5,674 bases of DNA from Syntrophobacterales bacterium (GCA_017881765.1 JADGQN010000324.1:1-5674); one strand, 5' to 3'; positions 1 to 5,561 are shown, numbered from the stretch's first letter. Program-made: numbers and translations. The notes: generated by a model from the letters alone, not told the origin.

Positions 1-3
1 TGG

Positions 4-24
4 ATTCCGGGTCAAGCCCGGAAT
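4..24. repeat. Short perfect extragenic palindrome at the left edge
   Basis: The arms ATTCCGGG (4-11) and CCCGGAAT (17-24) are exact reverse complements around a 5-base loop. No T-tract follows, so it is not a convincing intrinsic terminator. Palindromes reading like GGATTCCGGG...CCCGGAAT are commonly scattered between genes in many proteobacterial genomes as multicopy extragenic repeats. That assignment rests on family resemblance; only one copy is present in this window. Confidence 0.55.
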
Positions 25-81
25 GGCACCGAAAGAGGCGGTTGACGCCCCGCTGCGTGCGGCGAGGTAGTTCATTTCTTG

Positions 82-110
82 TTGACTCCGGCATCATATT
101 CAGTTACAAG
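82..110 (+). promoter_or_regulatory. Weak sigma-70-like promoter candidate
   Basis: TTGACT (82-87, five of six matches to the -35 consensus) is followed after 17 bases by TACAAG (105-110, four of six matches to the -10 consensus). It points toward the ATPase start at 292 and would leave a leader of about 175 bases. It is the best-spaced pair I found upstream, but such matches occur by chance. Confidence 0.22.
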
Positions 111-280
111 TTGATTATGGCCTATGGTGTAACTAGAACCACTGCACATATCTACTTATGCGCACCGAGTGATGCGGCATGCCAATCCTTGGTGCGGGCT
201 TTGTCACAGCGGCGGACTACACGTTGTGTTTACAATCCATTGCATGGCCAGCGACTCTAACCAGAAACTGATAACATCGA

Positions 281-285
281 AAGGA
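281..285 (+). promoter_or_regulatory. Ribosome binding site of the ATPase gene
   Basis: AAGGA lies six bases before the ATG at 292. This is a standard Shine-Dalgarno spacing and supports 292 as the start. The protein beginning there, MLRNVSIRNFRS, is the typical first strand of RecF/SMC-like ATPases, which independently supports the choice. Confidence 0.7.
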
Positions 286-291
286 TAGCTC

Positions 292-554
292 ATGCTCAGA
301 AATGTCAGCATCAGGAATTTCAGAAGCATTCTGTCGGCCGATATGCAGCTAAGTAACCTGACCGTTCTTGTGGGGGCAAATGGGTCTGGGAAGTCAAACG
401 TCGTGAAAGCCTTACAGTTCATATCCGCGCTAGCCGCCACAGACTTAGAAACGCTGGTTATCTCAAAAGGAGGGTATCAAGCTCTGGTCCCTAAAGCCCT
501 ACCGAGAACTTCTCTCAAACAGTCAAAGGTTGAGTTCGAATATTCAATGGAAAT
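292..554 (+). pseudogene. AAA_21/SMC-like ATPase, N-terminal fragment, split by IS1595
   Basis: This is the first 85-88 codons of an ABC/SMC-type ATPase of the RecF/OLD/AAA_21 kind. The N-terminal strand MLRNVSIRNFRSI leads into a clear Walker A motif GANGSGKSN (residues 28-36, catalytic Lys34), which binds ATP phosphates. After codon 88 (SMEI) the reading frame enters an IS1595 element and continues with unrelated IS-derived codons to a stop at 865-867, so the tail has no meaning. Joining base 554 to base 1559, with loss of the IS and one direct-repeat copy, continues in frame as SMEIDAPPD and gives a protein of about 457 residues. A Shine-Dalgarno AAGGA precedes the start. Alone, this piece lacks the signature, Walker B and H-loop motifs and cannot be a working ATPase. 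Family assignment is confident from the motifs; the defence role is inferred from the downstream partner gene. Confidence 0.88.
546..554. repeat. Left copy of IS1595 target-site duplication
   Basis: AATGGAAAT at 546-554 is repeated exactly at 1550-1558 on the other side of the IS. Nine bases match. The IS1595 family usually makes 8-bp duplications, so one matching base may belong to the element end or be coincidental. The copy contains codons 86-87 (Met-Glu) of the ATPase. Confidence 0.85.
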
Positions 555-556
555 CA

Positions 557-581
557 TGGGTATTTACTTGACTCAACCATC
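557..581 (+). repeat. IS1595 left inverted repeat (IRL)
   Basis: These 25 bases are the exact reverse complement of 1524-1548. The core begins GGGTATTTACTTGACTCA. It is the presumed transposase binding and cleavage site and also contains a TTGACT hexamer (568-573) that could serve as a -35 element for the transposase. Confidence 0.9.
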
Positions 582-599
582 TGCAGCCGTTAGTATAAT
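568..599 (+). promoter_or_regulatory. Possible transposase promoter starting inside IRL
   Basis: TTGACT (568-573) lies within the left inverted repeat, and a perfect TATAAT is at 594-599. The 20-base spacer is longer than the 16-18 optimum, so the pair may be weak, or the TATAAT may work alone. The -10 ends only six bases before the transposase ATG at 606, so a transcript starting at the usual distance would have almost no leader. Confidence 0.35.
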
Positions 600-605
600 G
601 AGATC

Positions 606-1532
606 ATGGTTGAAGACTACCCTCGAACTTTGCTGGAATTGGAAAAACGCTTTTCCTCGGAAGAAGCGTGTAGAGAATATCTCTTCATTATTCGTTGGCC
701 TGAAGGATTTATCTGTCCTCGTTGTGACGGTAAAGCGGTATGGCCAATGCGCCGTGGTCTCTGGAAATGCGGGGCTTGCGGTTATCAGGCTTCGGTCACT
801 GCGGGTACCATTTTTCAAGACAGCCACTTGCCGCTCATCATGTGGTTTCGTGCCATGTGGTATGTGACGAGCCAAAAGAATGGGGCCAGCGCCCTAGGGT
901 TGCAACGTGTGCTTGGGCTGGGTAGTTATAAGACGGCCTGGGCTTTACTGCACAAATTGCGACGGGCTATGGTTCGACCCGGTCGTGATCGACTGCAGGG
1001 AACGGTTGAGGTAGATGAAACATACTGGGGTGGCGATGAAGAAGGTGTAGTTGGTCGCCTGACAGAAGAGAAGGACATGATTATCGTTGCGGCAGAAGAG
1101 GGCAGTAAAGGCATTGGGCGTATCCGTCTTCGCCGCATTCCTGATACGACCAGAATGAGTTTGCACGGGTTTATTGAGCAGGCTATCGAGCCTGGAAGTA
1201 CGGTTAGGACTGACGGCCTGAACGCCTATCTGGGGCTGAAAGGTTACGTTCACGACCGACGAGTGCAACGCCGTCAGCCCAAGGGCGAGCATTTGCTGCC
1301 ACTGGTGCACCTTGTAGTCTCCCTTTTGAAACGGTGGTTGCTTGGAACTCATCAGGGTGCAATTGGTCCTGACTATTTAAACTATTACCTCGACGAATTC
1401 ACGTTTCGATTTAATCGCCGTAAGTCCGCGTCAAGGGGCAAGTTGTTTTATCGTCTGGTCCAGCATGCTGTGCAAATATCCCCGGCTCCCTACGACATGA
1501 TAATAAAACCACGAGCCCTTGGGGATGGTTGA
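606..1532 (+). CDS. IS1595-family transposase
   Basis: This is a 308-residue DDE-type transposase that cuts and joins the ends of its own element. An N-terminal zinc ribbon is visible as C37-P-R-C40 and C55-G-A-C58, followed by a helical region (ALGLQRVLGLGSYKTAW) and an ISXO2-like catalytic domain. Likely catalytic acids are Asp137 in VEVDETYWGG, Asp203 in RTDGLNAY and the conserved YLDEFTFRFNRR block (261-272, Glu264 or Asn270). The WLLGTHQGA segment (244-252) is also typical. The frame is intact. ATG 606 is the only suitable start because an in-frame stop (591-593) lies just upstream. There is no good Shine-Dalgarno site, only GAGA very close to the ATG. The stop at 1530-1532 falls inside the right inverted repeat, showing how compact the element is. 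The gene runs in the same direction as the host ATPase it disrupts. Confidence 0.95.
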   Translation: MVEDYPRTLLELEKRFSSEEACREYLFIIRWPEGFICPRCDGKAVWPMRRGLWKCGACGYQASVTAGTIFQDSHLPLIMWFRAMWYVTSQKNGASALGLQRVLGLGSYKTAWALLHKLRRAMVRPGRDRLQGTVEVDETYWGGDEEGVVGRLTEEKDMIIVAAEEGSKGIGRIRLRRIPDTTRMSLHGFIEQAIEPGSTVRTDGLNAYLGLKGYVHDRRVQRRQPKGEHLLPLVHLVVSLLKRWLLGTHQGAIGPDYLNYYLDEFTFRFNRRKSASRGKLFYRLVQHAVQISPAPYDMIIKPRALGDG

Positions 1533-1548
1533 GTCAAGTAAATACCCA
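1524..1548 (-). repeat. IS1595 right inverted repeat (IRR)
   Basis: This is the exact reverse complement of IRL 557-581 over 25 bases. It includes the last codons and stop of the transposase gene. Beyond it, a single G at 1549 separates the repeat from the right copy of the target duplication. Confidence 0.9.
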
Positions 1549-1549
1549 G

Positions 1550-1558
1550 AATGGAAAT
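1550..1558. repeat. Right copy of IS1595 target-site duplication
   Basis: AATGGAAAT matches 546-554 exactly. It carries a duplicated Met codon (1551-1553) in the ATPase frame, which gives the severed C-terminal part an accidental ATG. No Shine-Dalgarno sequence precedes it. Confidence 0.85.
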
Positions 1559-2669
1559 TGACGCGCCTCCGGATCTGCCTCCAGCTCTTTTACCGCTCAC
1601 CGTGCAGTACCGGATCATATTGTCTTACGAAGTGAAACGTGGGGTAAGGGTGGATTTAGAGGAGATTACCTTTGAGAAAGCGCTAACGATTGCCTCATGG
1701 CTGAAGCAGCCCACTTCCCAACCGGCGACGGAGATTCCTCGGGAACTTGCGGACAGCTACATCAAGGTTACCCGCAGGCATGGCAGAAATGACAATCTCC
1801 AAATGTTTCCTGACATCTCGGAGGCTAACGTGGACCTTTATCTACGCTGGCTCGGTCTAGAATGGCTTTATCGAATCGAAAAGGGCAGGGTTGATTTAAA
1901 TAAGGCCAGACAGCTTGTTGGCCTGTTTACGAAGAGAGAGGGTAAAGAGAAACGGAGGCCCGTATCATTTTTGGACAAGAAACACACCTCTATCTGTTCC
2001 TTTTCGGAACACGCCAAACGTTTCTCCATGTTCGTTTCTGCAATTAACCGTTATGATTTACTTCAAAACGAGCTCAGAAGAGAACAACAGATTAGCACTT
2101 CTCCCAACTTGACACTCGAAGGTGGCAACATGCCATCTGTCCTGAGGCACGTACAGAAAAACGACCCTGCTGCATGGAAACGGATTCTAAACACACTGTG
2201 TGAACTAAACCCATTTGTCAGAACGGCGGGCGTGAGTGCGGTAAGAACCGGCAAAGAATTCGTAGAATTTAAGGAAGGCGAGCTCAAGCAGGTTGTCGAA
2301 TCATGGGAAACGTCAGATGGAACCTTAAGAAGCCTGGCGATGCTGTTAGCTCTCGAAACCCATCCTACACAGGGAACCATAGTTATCGAGGAACCCGAGC
2401 AAAACTTACATCCTTGGGCCATCAGAAGCCTCATGAACCACATACGGCAAGTGATACAGGAAAGGAGTGTGCAGGTTGTTTTGACGACTCATTCCCAGCA
2501 AGTCCTCGAAAGTGTCAGCCCAGACGAGGTCTGCGTGGTGACCAGAACCGAAAACCAAGGCAGCAAAATTTCCTCTCTCAGACAATTGATCCCAGATCAT
2601 ACCATCGAAATGGGAGAAATCGGCAGGTTGTGGGTCAAAGGGCTGCTTGGGGGGGGTGCCATCCTGTGA
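1551..2669 (+). CDS. AAA_21/SMC-like ATPase, C-terminal fragment
   Basis: This is the larger part (372 codons) of the ATPase split by the IS1595 element. It holds the second half of the ATPase fold: an ABC-signature-like ETSDGTLRS (253-261), Walker B TIVIEEPEQ (276-284, acidic pair Glu280/Glu281), D-loop NLHP (285-288) and H-loop TTHS (312-315). The middle section (about 60-240) is charged and helical, as expected for the insert or arm of OLD/AAA_21 ATPases. GNMPSVLRHV and the tail GEIGRLWVKGLLGGG also recall this family. Add 85 for numbering in the restored protein. Walker A is on the other side of the IS, so this fragment alone cannot hydrolyse ATP. The ATG at 1551 is a duplicated internal codon without a visible ribosome binding site, so real translation is doubtful. 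Its stop overlaps the start of the next gene by four bases. Confidence 0.88.
   Translation: MEIDAPPDLPPALLPLTVQYRIILSYEVKRGVRVDLEEITFEKALTIASWLKQPTSQPATEIPRELADSYIKVTRRHGRNDNLQMFPDISEANVDLYLRWLGLEWLYRIEKGRVDLNKARQLVGLFTKREGKEKRRPVSFLDKKHTSICSFSEHAKRFSMFVSAINRYDLLQNELRREQQISTSPNLTLEGGNMPSVLRHVQKNDPAAWKRILNTLCELNPFVRTAGVSAVRTGKEFVEFKEGELKQVVESWETSDGTLRSLAMLLALETHPTQGTIVIEEPEQNLHPWAIRSLMNHIRQVIQERSVQVVLTTHSQQVLESVSPDEVCVVTRTENQGSKISSLRQLIPDHTIEMGEIGRLWVKGLLGGGAIL
2649..2656 (+). other. Eight-G homopolymer at the ATPase/TOPRIM junction
   Basis: Eight consecutive G bases encode the Gly-Gly-Gly near the ATPase C-terminus and lie nine bases before the GTG start of the next gene. The run could act as a degenerate Shine-Dalgarno sequence for that gene. 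It is also a slippage-prone tract: moving one base back here puts the ribosome in the downstream frame, which is open through the junction. Confidence 0.6.
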
Positions 2670-3166
2670 GTGAAGTCCCTTACTTCCAGCGTCCGCCATT
2701 CGGTTTCATAGTGGAGGGGACAGGTGAATACCTAGCCTATCCCTCGATTGTGGCAAGGATCGTTAAGGAGTCAGGGTTCAACATCCCGAGAGTCAACGCG
2801 GGAGGGTTTGCCCAGGTCGTCCATCATCTCGAAGAACATTTATCTGACATCGTTGCCACTTACAAGCCCCTGTCGATACTGATTACCGTCGACCTGATAG
2901 ATGTCCTCTACAACAAAACAGCTAGGGACTGTTCCGAGCTCATATCCATCTTACATGGTCGAATCGGAGCCTGGTCTAGGGCCAATGAGCATGTCGTGAA
3001 GTTCCAACCGTTTCCCGAGCAAATATCAGTGGTCATCCAGATACAAAAATTCGAGCCTTGGATAATAGCAGACAAATTCGGTCTCAGAGATGGCGGGTTC
3101 ATTAACCTTCCCGAAGGAGAATGTGACTGGGGTGGGTATCCCGATGAAGTTGGCCACCTGGTATGA
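2666..3166 (+). CDS. DUF4276-type TOPRIM-like protein, C-terminus cut off by IS21
   Basis: The likely partner and effector of the upstream ATPase. The N-terminus reads FGFIVEGTGEYLAYPSIV (12-29), the VEGxGE block typical of DUF4276 proteins with TOPRIM-like metal-binding Glu17 and Glu21. ILITVDLIDV (71-80) supplies the second acidic motif (Asp76, Asp79), and QKFEPWIIADKFGLR (127-141) matches the family's E-x-W-x-x-A block. Family members normally run some 50-60 residues further, to an SFDKL-like end. Here the frame meets the IS21 end after about PDEV (residue 162), and the final GHLV and stop (3164-3166) come from IS-end sequence. The frame is open further upstream, but GTG 2666 is chosen because it overlaps the ATPase TGA as GTGA, a usual sign of translational coupling. 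Nuclease or RNase activity is inferred from the fold. The truncated form is probably inactive. Confidence 0.8.
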   Translation: MSEVPYFQRPPFGFIVEGTGEYLAYPSIVARIVKESGFNIPRVNAGGFAQVVHHLEEHLSDIVATYKPLSILITVDLIDVLYNKTARDCSELISILHGRIGAWSRANEHVVKFQPFPEQISVVIQIQKFEPWIIADKFGLRDGGFINLPEGECDWGGYPDEVGHLV

Positions 3167-3203
3167 TCCAAGTTGGCCACGTGTTATGATCCAAAGTGGC
3201 CAC
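3151..3203 (+). repeat. IS21 left-end tandem units (three, period 23)
   Basis: TGGCCAC occurs at 3151, 3174 and 3197, exactly 23 bases apart. The two inner copies are preceded by closely similar TATGATCCAA(A/G) sequences. The inner edge (TGGCCACCCCG...GAGCC) also matches the inner edge of the right end. IS21 elements carry several internal repeats per end that bind IstA, and this arrangement fits. The outermost unit overlaps the broken TOPRIM-like gene, so the exact terminus is unclear. Confidence 0.75.
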
Positions 3204-3243
3204 CCCGGTCGGAGCCGTCAGGCGACGCTGGTCGTTTCCTACC

Positions 3244-3999
3244 TTACATCGGTTCTTCCTTTTGTGTCAATGCTGCTTTTCTCTTTCTCATGGATTCTCC
3301 CTTCAGGTTGATCTTGTGCGCGTTGTGCACCAGCCGGTCAAGAAGCGCATCAGCGATGGTCGGATCTCCTATGACCTCATGCCAATGCTCTACCGGGAGC
3401 TGGCTCGTAATGATGGTCGAAGCCGAGCCGTGCCGGTCTTCGATCACCTCGAGAAGATCCCGCCGTTCACCATCGGCCAATGCTGCCATTCCTAAATCAT
3501 CAAGGATGATGACCGACGTCCTGGCAAGTTTCGCGAGCACCCGCGCGTAGCTCCCGTCCGCCCGTGCCATGGCCAGGGTATAATAGAGCTTCGGGGTCCT
3601 GAGGTAAAAGGCGGTCATCCCCTCTCTGCAGGCCCTGTGGGCGAGCGCGCAAGAGAGAAACGTTTTCCCCGATCCGGTCGGTCCCACGATGATGACGTTC
3701 CGGTGTTTCCTCACCCAGTCGCAGCTCGCAAGACCGAGCATCACCGATTTGTCGAGCCCCCGGGGTGACCGGTAGTCGATGTCTTCCATGGAAGCGGCAA
3801 GCTTCAGTTTCGCGTTTTCTAAAAGCCGCTTCATCCGCTTGTTTTCTCTGAAGAGGTGCTGGGCGTCAACCAGCATACTGAAGCGCTCCTCGAAGGCAAG
3901 ACCGTCCATGTCGGTTCTTCCCATCTGGTCCTTGAGCGCCTCCGCCATGCCCGTGAGTTGCAGAGCGTAGAGCTTTTCAAAAGTCTGTTCGTTGAGCAT
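3244..3999 (-). CDS. istB: IS21 IstB, AAA+ helper ATPase
   Basis: This is a 251-residue helper protein that works with IstA: it remodels target DNA and delivers it to the transposase in an ATP-dependent way, with DnaA/DnaC-like AAA+ chemistry. Visible motifs are a helical N-terminal region (1-70) with LNEQTFEKLYALQLTGMAEAL, the linker YRSPRGLDK, Walker A GPTGSGKT (106-113), Walker B VIILDD (163-168), sensor-1 STIITSQLP (194-202) and an arginine in LLDRLVHNAHKINLKGES (219-236). The length is normal for the family. The start is supported by AAAGGAGA on the minus strand six bases upstream (complement of 4005-4012). It follows istA with a 12-base gap, and its ribosome binding site touches the istA stop codon, so the two are very likely co-transcribed and coupled. 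Confidence 0.96.
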   Translation of the reverse strand: MLNEQTFEKLYALQLTGMAEALKDQMGRTDMDGLAFEERFSMLVDAQHLFRENKRMKRLLENAKLKLAASMEDIDYRSPRGLDKSVMLGLASCDWVRKHRNVIIVGPTGSGKTFLSCALAHRACREGMTAFYLRTPKLYYTLAMARADGSYARVLAKLARTSVIILDDLGMAALADGERRDLLEVIEDRHGSASTIITSQLPVEHWHEVIGDPTIADALLDRLVHNAHKINLKGESMRKRKAALTQKEEPM

Positions 4000-4004
4000 A
4001 CGTT

Positions 4005-4012
4005 TCTCCTTT
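4005..4012 (-). promoter_or_regulatory. istB ribosome binding site overlapping the istA stop
   Basis: Read on the minus strand, AAAGGAGA lies six bases before the istB ATG, and its first base is the last base of the istA TGA (complement of 4012-4014). This layout favours re-initiation or coupling of istB to istA translation. Confidence 0.75.
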
Positions 4013-5550
4013 CATCTATAGTAGGTGTTCCCCCGGATGTTTTCGTGGGTGACCGAAGGACCGGTTAATCGCACCGGAAGTTCCTTGCCGTCCAGGTTGT
4101 TCTTGAGGATCGACTCGACGCTCTTGTAGGAATAGGCCTTCATGAAAAGGGCCCTGGTGCAGGCGGCCTCCAACCGCTCAGATCCGTAGCGTCTTCCCAG
4201 GCGTATGATGCCGAGCGAGGATCTGAAGCCCTGCTCGGGATGGGGCCTTCGCTCCATGATCTCCTTGACGAGCGCCCCCGTCGAGGGTCCTGTTTTCTCC
4301 GCCCATCTTTCGATGCGGGAGGGCGTCCATTCGAGGTAGCGCTTGTGGGATTCCGGCATGTGCTCGGGGCATGTCGTATGCCTGCCGGCCAGATAGCTCC
4401 TGGGATGGGAGGCCACCCGTTTGCCCTTGAAGAGGAGCTCCACCGTCGTCGCCGTGATGCGGGCGTCTACCACATGCCCCCTCAGCTGGTAGGGAACACT
4501 GTAATAATGGTGATCCACCTCGACGTGGTAATCGATGTTTGCCTTATGTCTTTCCCAATCGGCGTATTCGTACCGCTGCTCCGGCAGGGGCTTCATGGCG
4601 GGCTTGTCGATCGTCTCGAAGAGATGCCGCCTCGATACCTTCAGCTTCTGCAGGGGCCTCGTGTTGAAGTCTTCCAGCTTTTCCCTGATCGCCCGGTTGA
4701 GATCGCCAATACTGAAGAAGGTGTGGTTCCGCAGCGCGGCGATGATCCATCGTTCTACGATGAGTACCGCCGATTCCACTTTCGCTTTGTCTTTGGGTTT
4801 TTTCACCCTGGCGGGGATGACGGCGGTCTGGTAGTATAGGGCCATATCTTGATACGTCGCATTAAGGTCGGGTTCGTACCGGCAGGGATGGGTCACTCCG
4901 GTGCGGGGATTATCAGGCACCACGATCTCCGGAACAGAACCCAGAAATTCAAACGTATGGATATGGGAGCTGATCCACGAAGGGAGCTCTCGGGAGGGGA
5001 CCGCTTCCACATAGCTGTAGTTGCTCGCCCCGAGGGTGGCTACAAAAAGATAGGCCGGCCGCGTTTCTCCGGTAGCCGGGTCGTGGATCGGGATCGTGTC
5101 GCCGGCGTAATCGACGAAGAGCTTTTCTCCTGCCTTATAGTCCTGGCGAAGAGAGACGTCGAGCGTTTTTACCCATGCCCGGTACCTGAGGCAGAACTGA
5201 CTGTACTGATAGCCTTCGGGGTTGTTCTCCTTGTATTCGTGCCAGAGGAGCTGCAGGGTGACGCGCTTCCTTTTCAGCTCCTTGTTAAGATAGTCGAAGG
5301 GCGGCATGTTCCGCTGTTCCGCATCCAGGGGTACGGTGGACGGGAAGAGCAGGTTCTCCAGGGAGGTCTCGTCGAGTTGTTCCGGGAGCGGCCAGACAAG
5401 ACCCGCTCGTTCCGCCCGGTCCACACAGTTCTTGATAGTACCCCGGGCAACACCGCAGCTTTGCGCCGCCTGCCTCGCCGACAAGCCGCTTCCCCAACAA
5501 AGACGCAAGATCTCTTTTATCTTTCTCATGGATAACCTCGTATTCGCCAT
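4012..5550 (-). CDS. istA: IS21 IstA transposase
   Basis: This is a 512-residue DDE transposase that binds the repeated ends and carries out strand transfer. An N-terminal helix-turn-helix is visible at about 8-45 (MRKIKEILRLCWGSGLSARQAAQSCGV...TIKNCV), followed by a helical linker and an RNase H-like rve catalytic domain. Its acids are Asp147 in FVDYAGDT, Asp213 in VVPDNPRTGVT and Glu259 in KAKVESAVLIVERWI. A beta-barrel-like region follows (NIDYHVEVDHHYYSVPYQL), and the tail THENIRGNTYYR is typical of the family. The length is normal and no frame damage is seen. ATG 5550 is chosen because AAGGAG lies five bases upstream on the minus strand (complement of 5556-5561). It is the first gene of the istAB operon. 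Confidence 0.96.
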   Translation of the reverse strand: MANTRLSMRKIKEILRLCWGSGLSARQAAQSCGVARGTIKNCVDRAERAGLVWPLPEQLDETSLENLLFPSTVPLDAEQRNMPPFDYLNKELKRKRVTLQLLWHEYKENNPEGYQYSQFCLRYRAWVKTLDVSLRQDYKAGEKLFVDYAGDTIPIHDPATGETRPAYLFVATLGASNYSYVEAVPSRELPSWISSHIHTFEFLGSVPEIVVPDNPRTGVTHPCRYEPDLNATYQDMALYYQTAVIPARVKKPKDKAKVESAVLIVERWIIAALRNHTFFSIGDLNRAIREKLEDFNTRPLQKLKVSRRHLFETIDKPAMKPLPEQRYEYADWERHKANIDYHVEVDHHYYSVPYQLRGHVVDARITATTVELLFKGKRVASHPRSYLAGRHTTCPEHMPESHKRYLEWTPSRIERWAEKTGPSTGALVKEIMERRPHPEQGFRSSLGIIRLGRRYGSERLEAACTRALFMKAYSYKSVESILKNNLDGKELPVRLTGPSVTHENIRGNTYYR

Positions 5551-5555
5551 CGACG

Positions 5556-5561
5556 CTCCTT
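5556..5561 (-). promoter_or_regulatory. istA ribosome binding site
   Basis: AAGGAG on the minus strand, five bases before the ATG at 5550. It favours this start over the next Met at residue 8. Confidence 0.7.

Larger units (their letters stand above)
1..291. other. Intergenic region upstream of the ATPase gene
   Basis: I find no convincing gene here. An open frame of 72 codons (42-260) has no recognisable motif, no good ribosome binding site and a composition that looks non-coding. The stretch holds the left-edge palindrome, a weak promoter candidate at 82-110, and a gapped inverted repeat with arms CGCACC (161-166) and GGTGCG (191-196) that encloses the 8-base palindrome GGCATGCC (177-184). 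The inverted repeat could be an operator or hairpin, but it could equally be chance. Confidence 0.5.
555..1549 (+). mobile_element. IS1595-family insertion sequence inside the ATPase gene
   Basis: This is a complete element of about 995 bp with one transposase gene. Its ends are perfect 25-bp inverted repeats (557-581 and 1524-1548, starting TGGGTATTTACTTGACTC), and exact 9-bp direct repeats flank it. Outside the repeats the left end has CA and the right end a single G, so the termini are fixed only to within one or two bases. It interrupts the ATPase in its own orientation. The intact transposase, perfect repeats and undamaged duplication suggest a recent insertion that may still be mobile. 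The length fits compact IS1595 members without passenger genes. I assign the family from the transposase; the subgroup (perhaps ISPna2-like) is uncertain. Confidence 0.9.

Noticed and set aside
4..24. Intrinsic terminator at the left edge
   Set aside because: The hairpin lacks a following T-run and no upstream gene is visible.
42..260. 72-codon open frame upstream of the ATPase
   Set aside because: No recognisable domain, no ribosome binding site and no coding-like pattern; it is more likely intergenic DNA.
555..867. Continuation of the ATPase frame into the IS as a 191-residue protein
   Set aside because: Past codon 88 the residues come from the wrong frame of the IS1595 transposase region and have no meaning.
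945..1352. Minus-strand open frame of 135 codons opposite the IS1595 transposase
   Set aside because: It is a shadow of a well-supported transposase frame, with no motif or start signal.
2303..2665. Upstream extension of the TOPRIM-like frame to an ATG at 2303
   Set aside because: It lies wholly within the ATPase coding region in another frame and encodes low-complexity residues unlike any domain; GTG 2666 with stop overlap is the better start.
3151..3203. CRISPR-like or iteron-like reading of the 23-base repeats
   Set aside because: Only three units with no unique spacers; they match the inverted units at the other IS21 end, so they are transposase binding repeats.
4240..5535. Long plus-strand open frames opposite istA (4240-4839, 4849-5535)
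   Set aside because: They are antisense to a gene with clear IstA catalytic motifs and show no domain of their own; they result from GC-rich codon bias.
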